A DNA stretch of 64,000 nt from MED-G105 sp039819085 (GCA_039819085.1 JBCBSQ010000009.1:1-64000), one strand, 5' to 3'. Counted from the first letter of the stretch, positions 9,130-18,207 are shown. Translations and numbers: made by a program. The notes: a model not told the origin generated them from the sequence alone.

Positions 9130-9975
9130 TTGTCCAGCATCGGGCGACATTTTATTCTCACGAATGGCCGCAGCGGCAGCAATTTCTTTGCGCAGGCGCT
9201 GAACCAGCATCCCCAGATCGTGAACTATGGCGAAGTGCTTGGGGACTGGACCTTGCCTGGCCGTTTGGTGCGCGACCGCTTTACTTCGCCGGCGCTCTAT
9301 CTCGACTGGCTTTTCGCCAGCAGGACGGCCTTTTACGCGGCGCAGGCGGTTTCCGCCGCCGCGCGGACCCGCCGGGGCAAGCCTCGCCACATGCGCAGGC
9401 GCGCAGACATTAGCAGCATTGGCGTGAAGGAATTCGTCGTCAATCTGCGCCGTTTTTCGTTGGACGCCTATCTTGCGGACCGGGCCGGTATTGCGCTCGT
9501 TTCGCTAATCCGGGAGAACCCCGTCGACCGATACGTTTCCGTACGTCTGTTGGCCGATACGGGCAGGGTGTCCTACCGCGCGGGAGACGAAGCGGCGCCT
9601 CAGGCGCAGATTGAAGTGGATCCAGGCGCTGTGATCAACGAACTTGACCTGATACGAGAGGAAAATGAAGCGGTGCGCGCCATTGAGGACGCGCATGAAG
9701 GGCCGGTTTTCAGGCTCCGTTACGAAACCTTTTTCGGATCCTCAGAGCAAGAACAAACCGACGTATTGGCGTCATTGCAGGAGTTTCTCGGCGTTGCGCC
9801 AAGGCGCCTGTCGACCGAGCACAAAAGGCTGCGCAAGGCGTCGCTAGCTAGGACGATCAAGAACTATGCGGCCTTCGCGGCCGCTCTGAAGGGAAGCAGG
9901 TATCAACCCTGGCTGGACGAGGACGAAGGCGGAGATCCGCAGGGCGGAGCCGCCGAGCGCGTCGGGCTCGCGTAG
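9130..9975 (+). CDS. Sulfotransferase-family protein, inside the atp operon
   Basis: The product (282 residues) begins with the 5'-phosphosulfate-binding loop of PAPS-dependent sulfotransferases: FILTNGRSGSNFFAQALNQHP, residues 8-28, with the T-x-x-R-S-G-S core. The 3'-phosphate-binding region lies near residue 127 (RENPVDRYVSVRLL). These enzymes move sulfate from PAPS to carbohydrates, lipids or proteins; the acceptor cannot be deduced. I chose a TTG start because AAAGGAG sits five bases upstream and the P-loop follows at once; the frame is also open into atpG. Located between atpG and atpD, 25 bases after atpG. Confidence 0.82.
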   Translation: MSSIGRHFILTNGRSGSNFFAQALNQHPQIVNYGEVLGDWTLPGRLVRDRFTSPALYLDWLFASRTAFYAAQAVSAAARTRRGKPRHMRRRADISSIGVKEFVVNLRRFSLDAYLADRAGIALVSLIRENPVDRYVSVRLLADTGRVSYRAGDEAAPQAQIEVDPGAVINELDLIREENEAVRAIEDAHEGPVFRLRYETFFGSSEQEQTDVLASLQEFLGVAPRRLSTEHKRLRKASLARTIKNYAAFAAALKGSRYQPWLDEDEGGDPQGGAAERVGLA

Positions 9976-10039
9976 AAGGTCAAGGAGCCGAGCGGGGCGG
10001 GCGCGGGAAGTAGAGATATTCTGGAGAAGTGAGGCGACT

Positions 10040-11473
10040 ATGGTGAATGTAGGTAAGGTATCGCAGGTGATCGGCGCCGTTGTCGACGTGGAGTTTGACG
10101 ACCATCTGCCGGGCATTCTGAACGCCCTTGAAACCGATAATGGCGGCAATCGCCTGGTGCTTGAGGTGGCGCAGCATCTTGGCCAGAACGCCGTTCGAAC
10201 GATCGCGATGGACTCAACCGAAGGCCTCGTCCGCGGACAGAAGGTGACGGACTCCGGCGAGGCGATTTCAGTTCCGGTCGGCGAAGGCACTTTAGGCCGC
10301 ATCATGAACGTGATCGGCGAGCCGGTGGATGAAGTCGGCCCAATCCAGTTCACGAAAAAGCGCGCGATCCACCAGCAGGCCCCGCCATTCGTGGAGCAAT
10401 CAACGGAAGCGGAGATCCTCGCCACAGGCATCAAGGTCGTTGACCTTCTTTGTCCGTATGCGAAGGGCGGCAAGATCGGCCTCTTCGGCGGCGCAGGCGT
10501 CGGCAAGACGGTGCTGATCCAGGAGCTCATCAACAACATTGCCAAGGTGCACGGCGGATACTCCGTGTTCGCCGGCGTTGGCGAGCGCACCCGGGAAGGC
10601 AACGACCTTTACTGGGAGATGATCGAATCGAACGTGAACAAGAACCCGGCCGAACAGAACGGCTCGGCGGACGGATCGAAATGCTCGCTCATCTACGGCC
10701 AGATGAACGAACCGCCGGGCGCGCGCGCGCGTGTCGCGCTGACGGGCCTCACGATCGCGGAGGAGTTCCGCGATCAGGGTCAGGACGTTCTCTTCTTCGT
10801 CGACAACATTTTCCGCTTCACGCAAGCCGGCTCGGAAGTGTCCGCGCTCCTCGGCCGCATCCCATCGGCGGTCGGCTATCAGCCAACCCTCGCGACTGAC
10901 ATGGGTGGGCTTCAGGAGCGGATTACGACAACCACCAAGGGCTCGATTACGTCCGTGCAGGCGATTTACGTGCCGGCCGACGACCTCACGGACCCGGCGC
11001 CGGCGACGTCGTTCTCGCATCTTGACGCGACGACGGTTCTGAACCGCGCGATTTCCGAAAAGGGCATTTACCCTGCGGTCGACCCGCTCGATTCCACGTC
11101 GCGGATCCTTGACCCACGGATCGTTGGCGAGGAGCACTATCAGGTGGCGCGTGACGTGCAGGGCATCCTTCAGCGTTACAAGGCGCTTCAGGACATTATC
11201 GCCATCCTCGGCATGGACGAGCTCTCCGAAGAGGACAAGATGGTCGTCGCGCGCGCCCGGAAAGTGGAGCGCTTCCTGTCGCAGCCCTTCGACGTCGCCG
11301 AAGTCTTCACCGGCAGCCCCGGCATCCAGGTGCCGCTTGAAGAAACGATCAAGGGCTTCAAGGGCCTTGTGGCGGGCGAGTACGACCATTTGCCGGAGGC
11401 GGCGTTCTACATGGTTGGATCGATCGACCAGGCGATTGAAAAGGCCGCCAAGCTCGCCGCGGAAGCGGCGTAG
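10040..11473 (+). CDS. atpD: F1Fo ATP synthase beta subunit
   Basis: Catalytic subunit of F1, 477 residues, complete. P-loop GGAGVGKT lies near residue 153, followed by the GER motif (GVGERTREGNDLY), Walker B region VLFFVDNIFRF and the beta-subunit signature PAVDPLDSTS. It has its own GGAGAAG-like ribosome site (10021 region) 64 bases after the sulfotransferase. Followed after three bases by a small cysteine-motif ORF rather than atpC. Confidence 0.98.
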   Translation: MVNVGKVSQVIGAVVDVEFDDHLPGILNALETDNGGNRLVLEVAQHLGQNAVRTIAMDSTEGLVRGQKVTDSGEAISVPVGEGTLGRIMNVIGEPVDEVGPIQFTKKRAIHQQAPPFVEQSTEAEILATGIKVVDLLCPYAKGGKIGLFGGAGVGKTVLIQELINNIAKVHGGYSVFAGVGERTREGNDLYWEMIESNVNKNPAEQNGSADGSKCSLIYGQMNEPPGARARVALTGLTIAEEFRDQGQDVLFFVDNIFRFTQAGSEVSALLGRIPSAVGYQPTLATDMGGLQERITTTTKGSITSVQAIYVPADDLTDPAPATSFSHLDATTVLNRAISEKGIYPAVDPLDSTSRILDPRIVGEEHYQVARDVQGILQRYKALQDIIAILGMDELSEEDKMVVARARKVERFLSQPFDVAEVFTGSPGIQVPLEETIKGFKGLVAGEYDHLPEAAFYMVGSIDQAIEKAAKLAAEAA

Positions 11474-11476
11474 CCC

Positions 11477-11707
11477 GTGGCTGGCGCCGGTTCCCCGGAG
11501 CTTCGGCTTGAGGATTGCGTGAACGCGATTTGTCCGTGGTCGGGAGATCCCGTTTCCGCGGACTCATTGACGATATACCGCGGCCAGGTCGTCGGCTTCT
11601 GCAATACGGGGTGCCGGGACAAATTCGAGCGAGCAACAGCGGCGTTCGATCAAGAGATCGGGCGTCAGGGCGCGAGCGAAGACGATAGCGCCAATGGCCG
11701 AACCTGA
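11477..11707 (+). CDS. Small protein with a TRASH/YHS-like metal-binding cysteine motif
   Basis: A 76-residue product starting at GTG three bases after the atpD stop. Cysteines are arranged C19-x22-C42-x3-C46 around VSADSLTIYRGQVVGFCNTGCRDKF. This resembles TRASH/YHS-type heavy-metal-binding modules, in which a short beta hairpin presents the Cys ligands. No membrane segment. The C-terminal tail is polar and probably disordered. The final 14 bases overlap the next gene in another frame, which suggests coupled translation. Function unknown; a metal sensor or chaperone is possible. Confidence 0.65.
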   Translation: MAGAGSPELRLEDCVNAICPWSGDPVSADSLTIYRGQVVGFCNTGCRDKFERATAAFDQEIGRQGASEDDSANGRT

Positions 11708-12299
11708 GAATAGTTCAGAGCTAACGCGGGCGGAGCGCATCTTCGTCCGCATCTCGGTGGTGCAGACTATTCTCGCCGTGACGGGTTTTCTGGTCGGCGT
11801 CATCGCCCTCTTCGCGGCGTTGAATGAAGCCGACGCGGTGCGCAAGCAACAGATGGCGAGCGTCTGGCCGCACGTCGTTATTCGCGACATAAACTACGGG
11901 ATCGCCGGCGAAGAACGGTTTAAGGTTGTTGTTGGCAATCGCGGCATCGGCCCCGCCCGCATCATGTCGGCGACCGTCCTGATTGACGACGAGCCGATCG
12001 ACAGCTGGGCCGACATCGTTCGACCACTGGCGGAAGATGGAAACTTCAGGTTTTCGAACGTTCGAGTAAGTGGTTCGGTGTTGTCGCCAGCGGAGGACAT
12101 TATCGCTTTCGCCGTGGATGCGAAATACACATCAAAGCAGCTCGTTGACGCTGTGCAGGAGCTAACCCAATCGAGACGGGTGAATGTCGTGATCTGCTAC
12201 TGTTCCGTATTTGACGACTGTTTCATGTTGGACGGGTTGGCCGAGGCGACCGTCCCGGTCGACGCCTGCGCCGCTCTAGAAAGGCGATCGTCGATCTAG
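11694..12299 (+). CDS. Single-TM membrane protein of unknown function
   Basis: The 201-residue product has one hydrophobic segment near residues 20-43 (VQTILAVTGFLVGVIALFAALNE) preceded by a basic region, then a roughly 155-residue soluble domain. That domain looks beta-rich (KVVVGNRGIGPARIMSATVLIDDEPI), as in small membrane-anchored beta-sandwich proteins. I do not recognise the family. It overlaps the TRASH-like gene and lies 114 bases before atpC, so it is probably co-transcribed with the ATP synthase genes. Base usage looks slightly less GC-rich than its neighbours. Confidence 0.75.
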   Translation: MAEPENSSELTRAERIFVRISVVQTILAVTGFLVGVIALFAALNEADAVRKQQMASVWPHVVIRDINYGIAGEERFKVVVGNRGIGPARIMSATVLIDDEPIDSWADIVRPLAEDGNFRFSNVRVSGSVLSPAEDIIAFAVDAKYTSKQLVDAVQELTQSRRVNVVICYCSVFDDCFMLDGLAEATVPVDACAALERRSSI

Positions 12300-12413
12300 G
12301 GCCGGGGACGGCCGCTTATCTCGTTGGGGAGGAGGCGAGCGGTTGACCGACGACCGGATTGCGGCGAGGAACAGTGCGAAAGTGAGGCCGCGGGATAGCG
12401 GCGGAGAAGATCA

Positions 12414-12812
12414 ATGGCTGGCAAACTACATTTCAATCTCGTTTCGCCTGAGAAGCAGCTCGTGTCCGAGGACGTCGACCAGGTCGACGTGCCGGGCTCG
12501 GAAGGCGTCTTTGGCGTTTTGCCGAACCATGCGCCGTTCATGTCGACCATGGCGCCTGGCGTCGTGCGAGTCCTGAATGGCGGGGACGAGAAACGGATCT
12601 TCGTGCGTGGCGGCTTCGCGGACGTAACCCCCGCCGGTCTCACGGTGCTGGCCGAGGAGGCGGTTTTTGTCGCCGATCTTGATCGGGAAGAGCTCTCGCG
12701 GCGGATTAAATCCTGTGAAGCGGCGGTCGCCGATGACGAAGCGCAGCCTGAAACGCGTCAGCGCGCCGCGGCCGAACTCGGCCAGCTAAAAGAGCTGGAA
12801 GCGTCTCTCTAG
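12414..12812 (+). CDS. atpC: F1Fo ATP synthase epsilon subunit
   Basis: The epsilon subunit couples the rotor to F1 and inhibits ATP hydrolysis. The 132-residue product has the N-terminal beta-sandwich (LHFNLVSPEKQLVSEDVDQV, then FGVLPNHAPFMSTMAPGVV) and a C-terminal helical hairpin. Last gene of the atp operon. Its stop codon overlaps the stop of the convergent rppH gene in one CTAG tetranucleotide. Confidence 0.95.
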   Translation: MAGKLHFNLVSPEKQLVSEDVDQVDVPGSEGVFGVLPNHAPFMSTMAPGVVRVLNGGDEKRIFVRGGFADVTPAGLTVLAEEAVFVADLDREELSRRIKSCEAAVADDEAQPETRQRAAAELGQLKELEASL

Positions 12813-13342
12813 GCTTCTTCGCCAGCTGAGCGAAAATCGACGCCCGCAATGAAATCCCGCAGCGGCGTGAAGGCGCGGACCATCTGATCGTAGACGCGGC
12901 GTTTGAAGGGCACGATGAGGTTCGGCGCGTCTTCAAGCTGCGCCCATCGCCAATCGTCAAACTCTTGATAGTCGTCCGCCTCAAGATCGATTTCTGAGTC
13001 ATCGCCCAGAAACAACATCGCCGCCCACTTCTGGCGTTGGCCCGCCCATTTCTTCTTGGGGTAGTCGGGTGGGAAGTCATAGGCGAGCCAGCCGGGCGTG
13101 ATGGTGAGAAGCTGCGCGGAAGAAACGCCCGTCTCTTCTTTCAGTTCACGGAACGCCGCCTCGTCAGGCGATTCGCCTTTATCGATCCCGCCTTGCGGCA
13201 TTTGCCAGCGAAACTCGCCTTTCACCTCGCCGACGTCTGCGAAGTCTCCGATCCGCTGACCAAGAAAGACGTCGCCGCGCCGATTAAAGAGCGCAACGCC
13301 GACGTTCGGCCTATAGCGGGCGTAGATATCGTCAATAATCAT
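12809..13342 (-). CDS. rppH: RNA pyrophosphohydrolase (Nudix hydrolase)
   Basis: RppH removes pyrophosphate from 5'-triphosphate mRNA ends and so triggers decay. The 177-residue product starts with the RppH-type YRPNVGVALFNRRGDVFLGQR and carries a perfect Nudix box beginning GGIDKGESPDEAAFRELKEE. The length is normal. It is the last gene of the minus-strand run that includes the divergent polysaccharide deacetylase and ctpA, a conserved alphaproteobacterial order. It is convergent with atpC and shares its stop tetranucleotide. Confidence 0.93.
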   Translation of the reverse strand: MIIDDIYARYRPNVGVALFNRRGDVFLGQRIGDFADVGEVKGEFRWQMPQGGIDKGESPDEAAFRELKEETGVSSAQLLTITPGWLAYDFPPDYPKKKWAGQRQKWAAMLFLGDDSEIDLEADDYQEFDDWRWAQLEDAPNLIVPFKRRVYDQMVRAFTPLRDFIAGVDFRSAGEEA

Positions 13343-13393
13343 TTGCGCCGGCGACGTTTCTCTGGCGGGCGCGGAAGGGGCGCAGGATTGCGC

Positions 13394-14758
13394 TCAGCCG
13401 TCGGCCTGCCTCGCAAACGCGAAGACAGCCGAGGCCGGCGCGAGCGTCAAGTCGCGGTCGCCAAGGGTGTTTGACCAGGCGAGGACGAGGTCGAGCGTTT
13501 CAGGCGTCAGATAGGCTTTGCCGAGCGCCGCGCCGTCGCGGTTCGCGACCGTCTCAAGTGCGGAGAGATCGTCCTTTGGATCGGTGCTTCCAGGCGTGAT
13601 CAGTCGCGAGACGCTGGCGACCCCTTTGGCGGTCGGCGCGCCGAAGCGATGGACGGCGCCGGTGTCGTCAAAGAAGTAAAGGCCCGCCGCGCTCAGCCGC
13701 GCGAGGATCGGCCGGATGGCGTCGCTGTCGCTGGCCAGCCGCGCGCCGAGATAGTTGGTCGCGCCGACATAGCCGCCGAAGCGGGACATCAACCATTCGA
13801 GTCTTTTGAGGTTTTCCTGCGCCGGTCGGCCCGTCTTCAGGCCCGCCGGCCCTATGGCTTTGTCGGCTTTCGCGCCGTGCTCCATTGGCAGTTCGATCAG
13901 GATCTCGTGGCCTTGCTCACGCGCGCGCTCCGTCCAGTAGGGCAGGTCCTTCGCGTAGGGCGCAAAGGCGAGCGTCACCGCTGAGGGCAGTTCGTCAATC
14001 GCGCGCGCGGTGACCGCAGGGTTGAGGCCAAGGCCGGCCACGATCAAGGCGATGGAGGGATCGTCTTGCGGTGAAAACGCATGGGCGTAGGCTTCGCTCG
14101 GGCTGACGCCGTCCTTCGAGATCCGCGGCATGGGACCAAATCTGCCCGCCATCACCATATCCGGCGTCGGCCCGGGGATTGGGTCGGCCGGGGCGTCCAG
14201 GCGGTTTTCTGCGTCTGCTCTGACCTCTTCAGGAGACCGAGCGGGCGCGCCATCAATGGTGATCACGATGTCCTGCGGTGACGAGGCTGGCTCGTCGATC
14301 GGCGCTGTGCGGGTGGATGATGGGATGCGGATGATCCGTGGGCGACCTCCGCGTGATCCGGTTGCGTCCGCGCCGGCCGGGGCGAGGCGCTGGGCCGCCG
14401 CGAGAATGGGCCGCGCGGCGGCGGCCTGCCCAATCTGTTCAGGCGTACGGCCTGAAAGCGCCGCATCCCCTGTCGAGATTGTTGAATTGATCGGCGGCTG
14501 CTGGAGCGCCAGCTGCGGTTCGCTCGCCGCGTCGGATGATAAAGATTCTTCGGAGCGCGGCGGGCTCAGCCGCTGGATGGCGTCTAAGTGCACCGCGTAA
14601 CGCTGCGGACGCTCTTGTCCAAGCGTCGCGAGCCCGACGCCGCCGGCGGCGAGGACTGCGCCGAGGCCGAGCCAGGCGAGCGTCAGCCGACTGAAAACCG
14701 GGATGCGCCGTGAGCGTCGGTGGTGCGGGCGGCTTTTGGGGACCAGGTTGTTTGGCAT
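13394..14758 (-). CDS. Divergent polysaccharide deacetylase family protein
   Basis: 454 residues. A basic N-terminus and one membrane segment (near residues 25-45) are followed by a long Pro/Ala/Ser-rich linker. The catalytic-like domain begins at IALIVAGLGLNPAVTARAIDELP and contains TLAFAPYAKDLPYWTERAREQGHEILIELPME, the pattern of the divergent polysaccharide deacetylase (YibQ-type) group. Members sit beside envC and ctpA, as here, which suggests a role in cell-wall processing. The canonical NodB metal residues are not obvious, so activity is uncertain. Confidence 0.88.
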   Translation of the reverse strand: MPNNLVPKSRPHHRRSRRIPVFSRLTLAWLGLGAVLAAGGVGLATLGQERPQRYAVHLDAIQRLSPPRSEESLSSDAASEPQLALQQPPINSTISTGDAALSGRTPEQIGQAAAARPILAAAQRLAPAGADATGSRGGRPRIIRIPSSTRTAPIDEPASSPQDIVITIDGAPARSPEEVRADAENRLDAPADPIPGPTPDMVMAGRFGPMPRISKDGVSPSEAYAHAFSPQDDPSIALIVAGLGLNPAVTARAIDELPSAVTLAFAPYAKDLPYWTERAREQGHEILIELPMEHGAKADKAIGPAGLKTGRPAQENLKRLEWLMSRFGGYVGATNYLGARLASDSDAIRPILARLSAAGLYFFDDTGAVHRFGAPTAKGVASVSRLITPGSTDPKDDLSALETVANRDGAALGKAYLTPETLDLVLAWSNTLGDRDLTLAPASAVFAFARQADG

Positions 14759-15054
14759 GTGGCGTTTGCGTCAATCAATCAGGCGCGGCGACGCGCCTTC
14801 GGGCCAATCCATTTCGCCTTGGTCCGATTTGCGCGGCGACCCTTGCGTGGCGCATTCGGCGCGGCGAAGCTTTGCCGCAGGGTACGGATTGTTTAGTTAA
14901 CGCAATGAAAACGAGGCGGCGCGAAACGCTCGTTTCGCCCGCCGCCAGCGAACACAATTGATGAAGCGGAAGATGAAGAGGATCACTTTTTTGCGCATTC
15001 CGCCGCCCGGCGGGCGGGACGCGCCGATTTGTTGATCACGAAGCTGTGCGGACC

Positions 15055-16551
15055 CTATTCGGTCCGCATGGCGCCTGCGTCAGCCAGCATCGACCGGTAG
15101 GCCGTCGCGTCGGAGAGGATTTCGATCGCCCTCTCAAGCTGGCAATCGCGGAACGTCTCGCCGTCTTCTTCATAGCCGCATTCCACCGGTTCGACGCCGC
15201 CGTTCGGGTCCTCTTCATCGGCTTCCGCTTCGGTCTTGACGTCGGCGTCCGCGACATCGGCCGGGGCGATCTCTTCAGCTTCGGCGTCTTCCGGCACGTC
15301 GAGCGCGCCTGGCAAATCGCTTTCGCTTGGGCGTGATGACGGCGTTTCCTGGCCTGGATAAAGCACCGGCATGATGACGTCCGGCATGATGCCCTGCGCC
15401 TGGATCGACCGACCGGATGGTGTGTAGTAGCGCGCCGTCGTCAGGCGGAGCGCGCCCTGAAGACCATTGCGAAGGGGGATCACCGTCTGAACGCTCCCCT
15501 TGCCAAAGCTCTTGGTGCCAAGGAGCAGCGCCCTGTTACGATCCTGAAGCGCGCCTGCGACGATTTCGGAAGCCGACGCAGAGCCGCCATTGATCAGCAC
15601 CACGACGGGCTTGCCTTTCGTCAGATCACCGCGGCGGCCCATTTCCCTCAACGTGTCTTTCGGATGACGGCCGCGGGTCGAAACGATCTCGCCGCCCTCC
15701 AGGAAGACGTCCGCAATGTTCACCGCCTGATCTAGAAGCCCGCCCGGATTGGAGCGCAGGTCGAGAATGTAACCCTTTGGCCCACCCGTCGTTTCCTTCT
15801 CAAGCTCGCGGATCGCTTTCTTGAGTTCCGATCCCGCTCGCTCCGAGAACGTCCGAACCCGGACATAGCCGAAATCGTTCTCCATGCGGCTGACTACCGC
15901 TTCGACCCGGACGATGTCGCGCACCAGGGTGAGCGGGAACGGATCCTGATCGCGGTCGCGGAGCACCTTGATCGAGACCGACGTGCCCTTTTCGCCTTTC
16001 AGAAGGGCGATTGATTCGTCGAGGTTCAGCGGCTTCACGTCCTGCCCGTCAATCTCGACAATAAGGTCGTTGGTCTGCATCCCGGCGCGCGAGGCCGGCG
16101 TCTCGTCGATAGGCGCCACGATCTTCACGTAGCCGGCGTCGTCGCCCTCAGTGTCCATGACGACCTGAATGCCGAGCCCTGCGAAGCTGCCTCGCGTCTG
16201 CTCCTGCATGCGGGTGTAGTCGTCCGCAGACAAATAGCTCGAGTGCGGATCAAGCTCGCTCATCATGCCGTTGATGGCGCCTTCAATCAGCTCTGCATCC
16301 TCCGGGGACTCAACGTAATTCGCATGCACCTGTTCGAAGACTTCCCCGAAAAGGTCGAGCTGGCGGAAAGTGTCCGCTGAGATAGCGGGTCGAGCGAAGC
16401 CGGCCGTCAACACCGCGCCCGTGACGAGAGACCCGGCGACTGCGGCAGCGGCGATGCTCGCCATCGGCGCGGCGCGGCGAGGGGCAGGCCGTTTGCGGGT
16501 CGTCGCCCCATTGGACGCGACAGAAGACGGTGTTCGACGGATCTCATTCAT
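15055..16551 (-). CDS. ctpA: C-terminal processing peptidase, S41 family, periplasmic
   Basis: Serine peptidase with a Ser-Lys dyad, 498 residues from the chosen start. Order: N-terminal membrane anchor (SIAAAAVAGSLVTGAVLTAG), linker with the family motif DPHSSYLSADDY, PDZ domain (AGLGIQVV to ALLKGEKGTSV) and S41 core with VLINGGSASASEIVAGALQD (catalytic Ser in the SAS segment) and FGKGSVQT (Lys). An acidic C-terminal tail follows. The ATG at 16551 is preferred because AGGTG lies eight bases upstream; an in-frame ATG at 16593 lacks a ribosome site. It neighbours envC, consistent with work on the envelope. Confidence 0.92.
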   Translation of the reverse strand: MNEIRRTPSSVASNGATTRKRPAPRRAAPMASIAAAAVAGSLVTGAVLTAGFARPAISADTFRQLDLFGEVFEQVHANYVESPEDAELIEGAINGMMSELDPHSSYLSADDYTRMQEQTRGSFAGLGIQVVMDTEGDDAGYVKIVAPIDETPASRAGMQTNDLIVEIDGQDVKPLNLDESIALLKGEKGTSVSIKVLRDRDQDPFPLTLVRDIVRVEAVVSRMENDFGYVRVRTFSERAGSELKKAIRELEKETTGGPKGYILDLRSNPGGLLDQAVNIADVFLEGGEIVSTRGRHPKDTLREMGRRGDLTKGKPVVVLINGGSASASEIVAGALQDRNRALLLGTKSFGKGSVQTVIPLRNGLQGALRLTTARYYTPSGRSIQAQGIMPDVIMPVLYPGQETPSSRPSESDLPGALDVPEDAEAEEIAPADVADADVKTEAEADEEDPNGGVEPVECGYEEDGETFRDCQLERAIEILSDATAYRSMLADAGAMRTE

Positions 16552-16593
16552 GTGTTTCGCACCTGGTTCCGGATCTTTCGTCAGCTCAGCCAT

Positions 16594-16989
16594 TTAGGCT
16601 GGTGATTAGTAGCTTCTTCGTCAATGACCGATTGGCAAACGGCCAATCCCGCATTGCCTTGTTCTTCTTTCTACGCGCCGGCGCCTAAAATCCGATGACG
16701 CAGACCATCCCGCGACCGCCAGACCCAAACAGCCTGGTTGAACCGCGGTCCCTTCAGCAAAGCGCGCGCCAGCAGCGATCTCAAAAGAAGCGGTCTCAAA
16801 ATGCGCGAACGCCTCCCTCGATGAACGCATATTCATGCATCAAAAGTCTAATAACAAGCGCGCGTTCAGAAGGATCAAGCGGTGAACCGCCCTTTTTCCG
16901 CGGTGGTGCGACAAGTCATTTGCGGAGGCGTTGGTCCGCTTTTGGAGCCGACGACACCGCGGGAGCGGGGCATATGCTGACCAAGGGCT
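16594..16989. other. Intergenic region with a 7-bp inverted repeat
   Basis: About 400 bases between envC and ctpA. I see no convincing gene; the open frame at 16695-17030 (plus) is polar, motif-free and runs into envC. A perfect inverted repeat GATTGGC-AAACG-GCCAATC occupies 16630-16648, upstream of ctpA on its promoter side, and could be an operator. The rest shows nothing I can interpret. Confidence 0.4.
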
Positions 16990-18207
16990 TCAGCCATCAG
17001 TCTTCTCAGTCAGCCACAATAAAGGGTTAACCGGTTCACGCGCCTGACGGATTTCCAGATCAAGCACTGACGCGCCCGGCGTCATGACGCCGACCGGCTC
17101 GCCCGCCGCGACGGTCTGGCCTTCGTCCACCAGAAACGAACCGACGCCCATCAACAGAATATGATAGCCGGCGCCGACATCCAGCACGATCAGGTTGCCG
17201 ACGGCGGGATAGAACTGAGCGAAATCGACGCTCGCATCGTGGGGCGATGTGACGAGGGCGTTCGGATCGGCGGCGTAACGAATGCCGTCGAAGACGCCGC
17301 CGTCCGAGCGCCGTTCGCCGAACCGCGCGATGATCTCGCCGACGACTGGAGGCCTTAGTCTCCCGCGGGCGGCCTCGAAGGCGGTTTGCGGCCGGAAACG
17401 CAGCGAGGGCGCGCGGATTGCGCTCCGCTGCGCCGACGCCCCTCGAACCGGCTTCAGTCTGGGCGCAATCGATCGCGCGAGCCGTTCCAGTTCGCTCAAC
17501 ACCCCGCGCAAGGAAGAGGCCCGCGCGGCGAGCGCAGCGGTCTCGCTTTGCGCCGCTTCCGCAAGGCGTTCCGCGACGGTGCGCTCTTCCTGCTTGGTGC
17601 GCAGCAGCTCGGCCAGCACCAACCGCCGCGCGCTGATCTCTTCATTGGTCTTTTTCTGCGCCTCGCGCTCATCCGCGAGGGCGCCGCGCAACGCGGCGAG
17701 ACGATCGATCGCGGCGCGCAACGCATCCGCCTCCGCCTTCAGTTCCGGCGCCGCCTCTGAAAGCAACATAGCCGCGCGGGCCGCTTCAACAGCGTCGTCC
17801 GGCGCGGCGAAGAGCGCCGGCGGGCGCGAGCGCTCAAGCGCGATCAAGCCGCCCAGAATGTCGCTAAGGCGCGCGCTGTCCTGGCGAAGGTCGCCCGACA
17901 ACTCAGTCTCTTCCTTTTCCAGGCGGGTGATGTCCTCGGTGATCTCCTTGATCCGCCCTTCGGCGGCCTGAAGCCCGGTAGCGGTTTCGATCATGCTGGC
18001 GCGCAGGTCCGCGACTTCTCTTGCGCGCGCGGCCGCTTCGTCCTTCAGCCGGGCCTCGTCCCGCCGGCGCGCTTCGAGTTCGCGTTCGATTTCCGTCAGA
18101 TCGGAGTCGTCGCCGCGGGTTTGGAGGGCGAGCGCCTCAACGCTCAATGCGACTGCAAAGCCGGCCAGAAGAGCGGTCAGGGTGAAAATGCGTCGTTTCG
18201 TCGTCAT
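16990..18207 (-). CDS. envC: EnvC-like murein hydrolase activator (coiled coil plus degenerate LytM/M23 domain)
   Basis: 405 residues: a signal peptide (about 1-28), long coiled coils (about 32-250, for example TEIERELEARRRDEARLKDE) and a C-terminal M23/LytM fold (IIARFGERRSDGGVFDGIRYAADP onward). In active M23 peptidases the zinc ligands lie in HxxxD and HxH motifs; here the final motif reads LDLEIRQAREPVNPLLWL, with no HxH. It is therefore probably an activator of septal amidases rather than an enzyme, as known for EnvC. Its start overlaps the rlmH stop by four bases. Confidence 0.88.
   Translation of the reverse strand: MTTKRRIFTLTALLAGFAVALSVEALALQTRGDDSDLTEIERELEARRRDEARLKDEAAARAREVADLRASMIETATGLQAAEGRIKEITEDITRLEKEETELSGDLRQDSARLSDILGGLIALERSRPPALFAAPDDAVEAARAAMLLSEAAPELKAEADALRAAIDRLAALRGALADEREAQKKTNEEISARRLVLAELLRTKQEERTVAERLAEAAQSETAALAARASSLRGVLSELERLARSIAPRLKPVRGASAQRSAIRAPSLRFRPQTAFEAARGRLRPPVVGEIIARFGERRSDGGVFDGIRYAADPNALVTSPHDASVDFAQFYPAVGNLIVLDVGAGYHILLMGVGSFLVDEGQTVAAGEPVGVMTPGASVLDLEIRQAREPVNPLLWLTEKTDG

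Noticed and set aside
16695..17030. 111-codon plus-strand ORF between envC and ctpA
   Set aside because: Low-complexity polar translation running into the envC coding region; no supporting signal.
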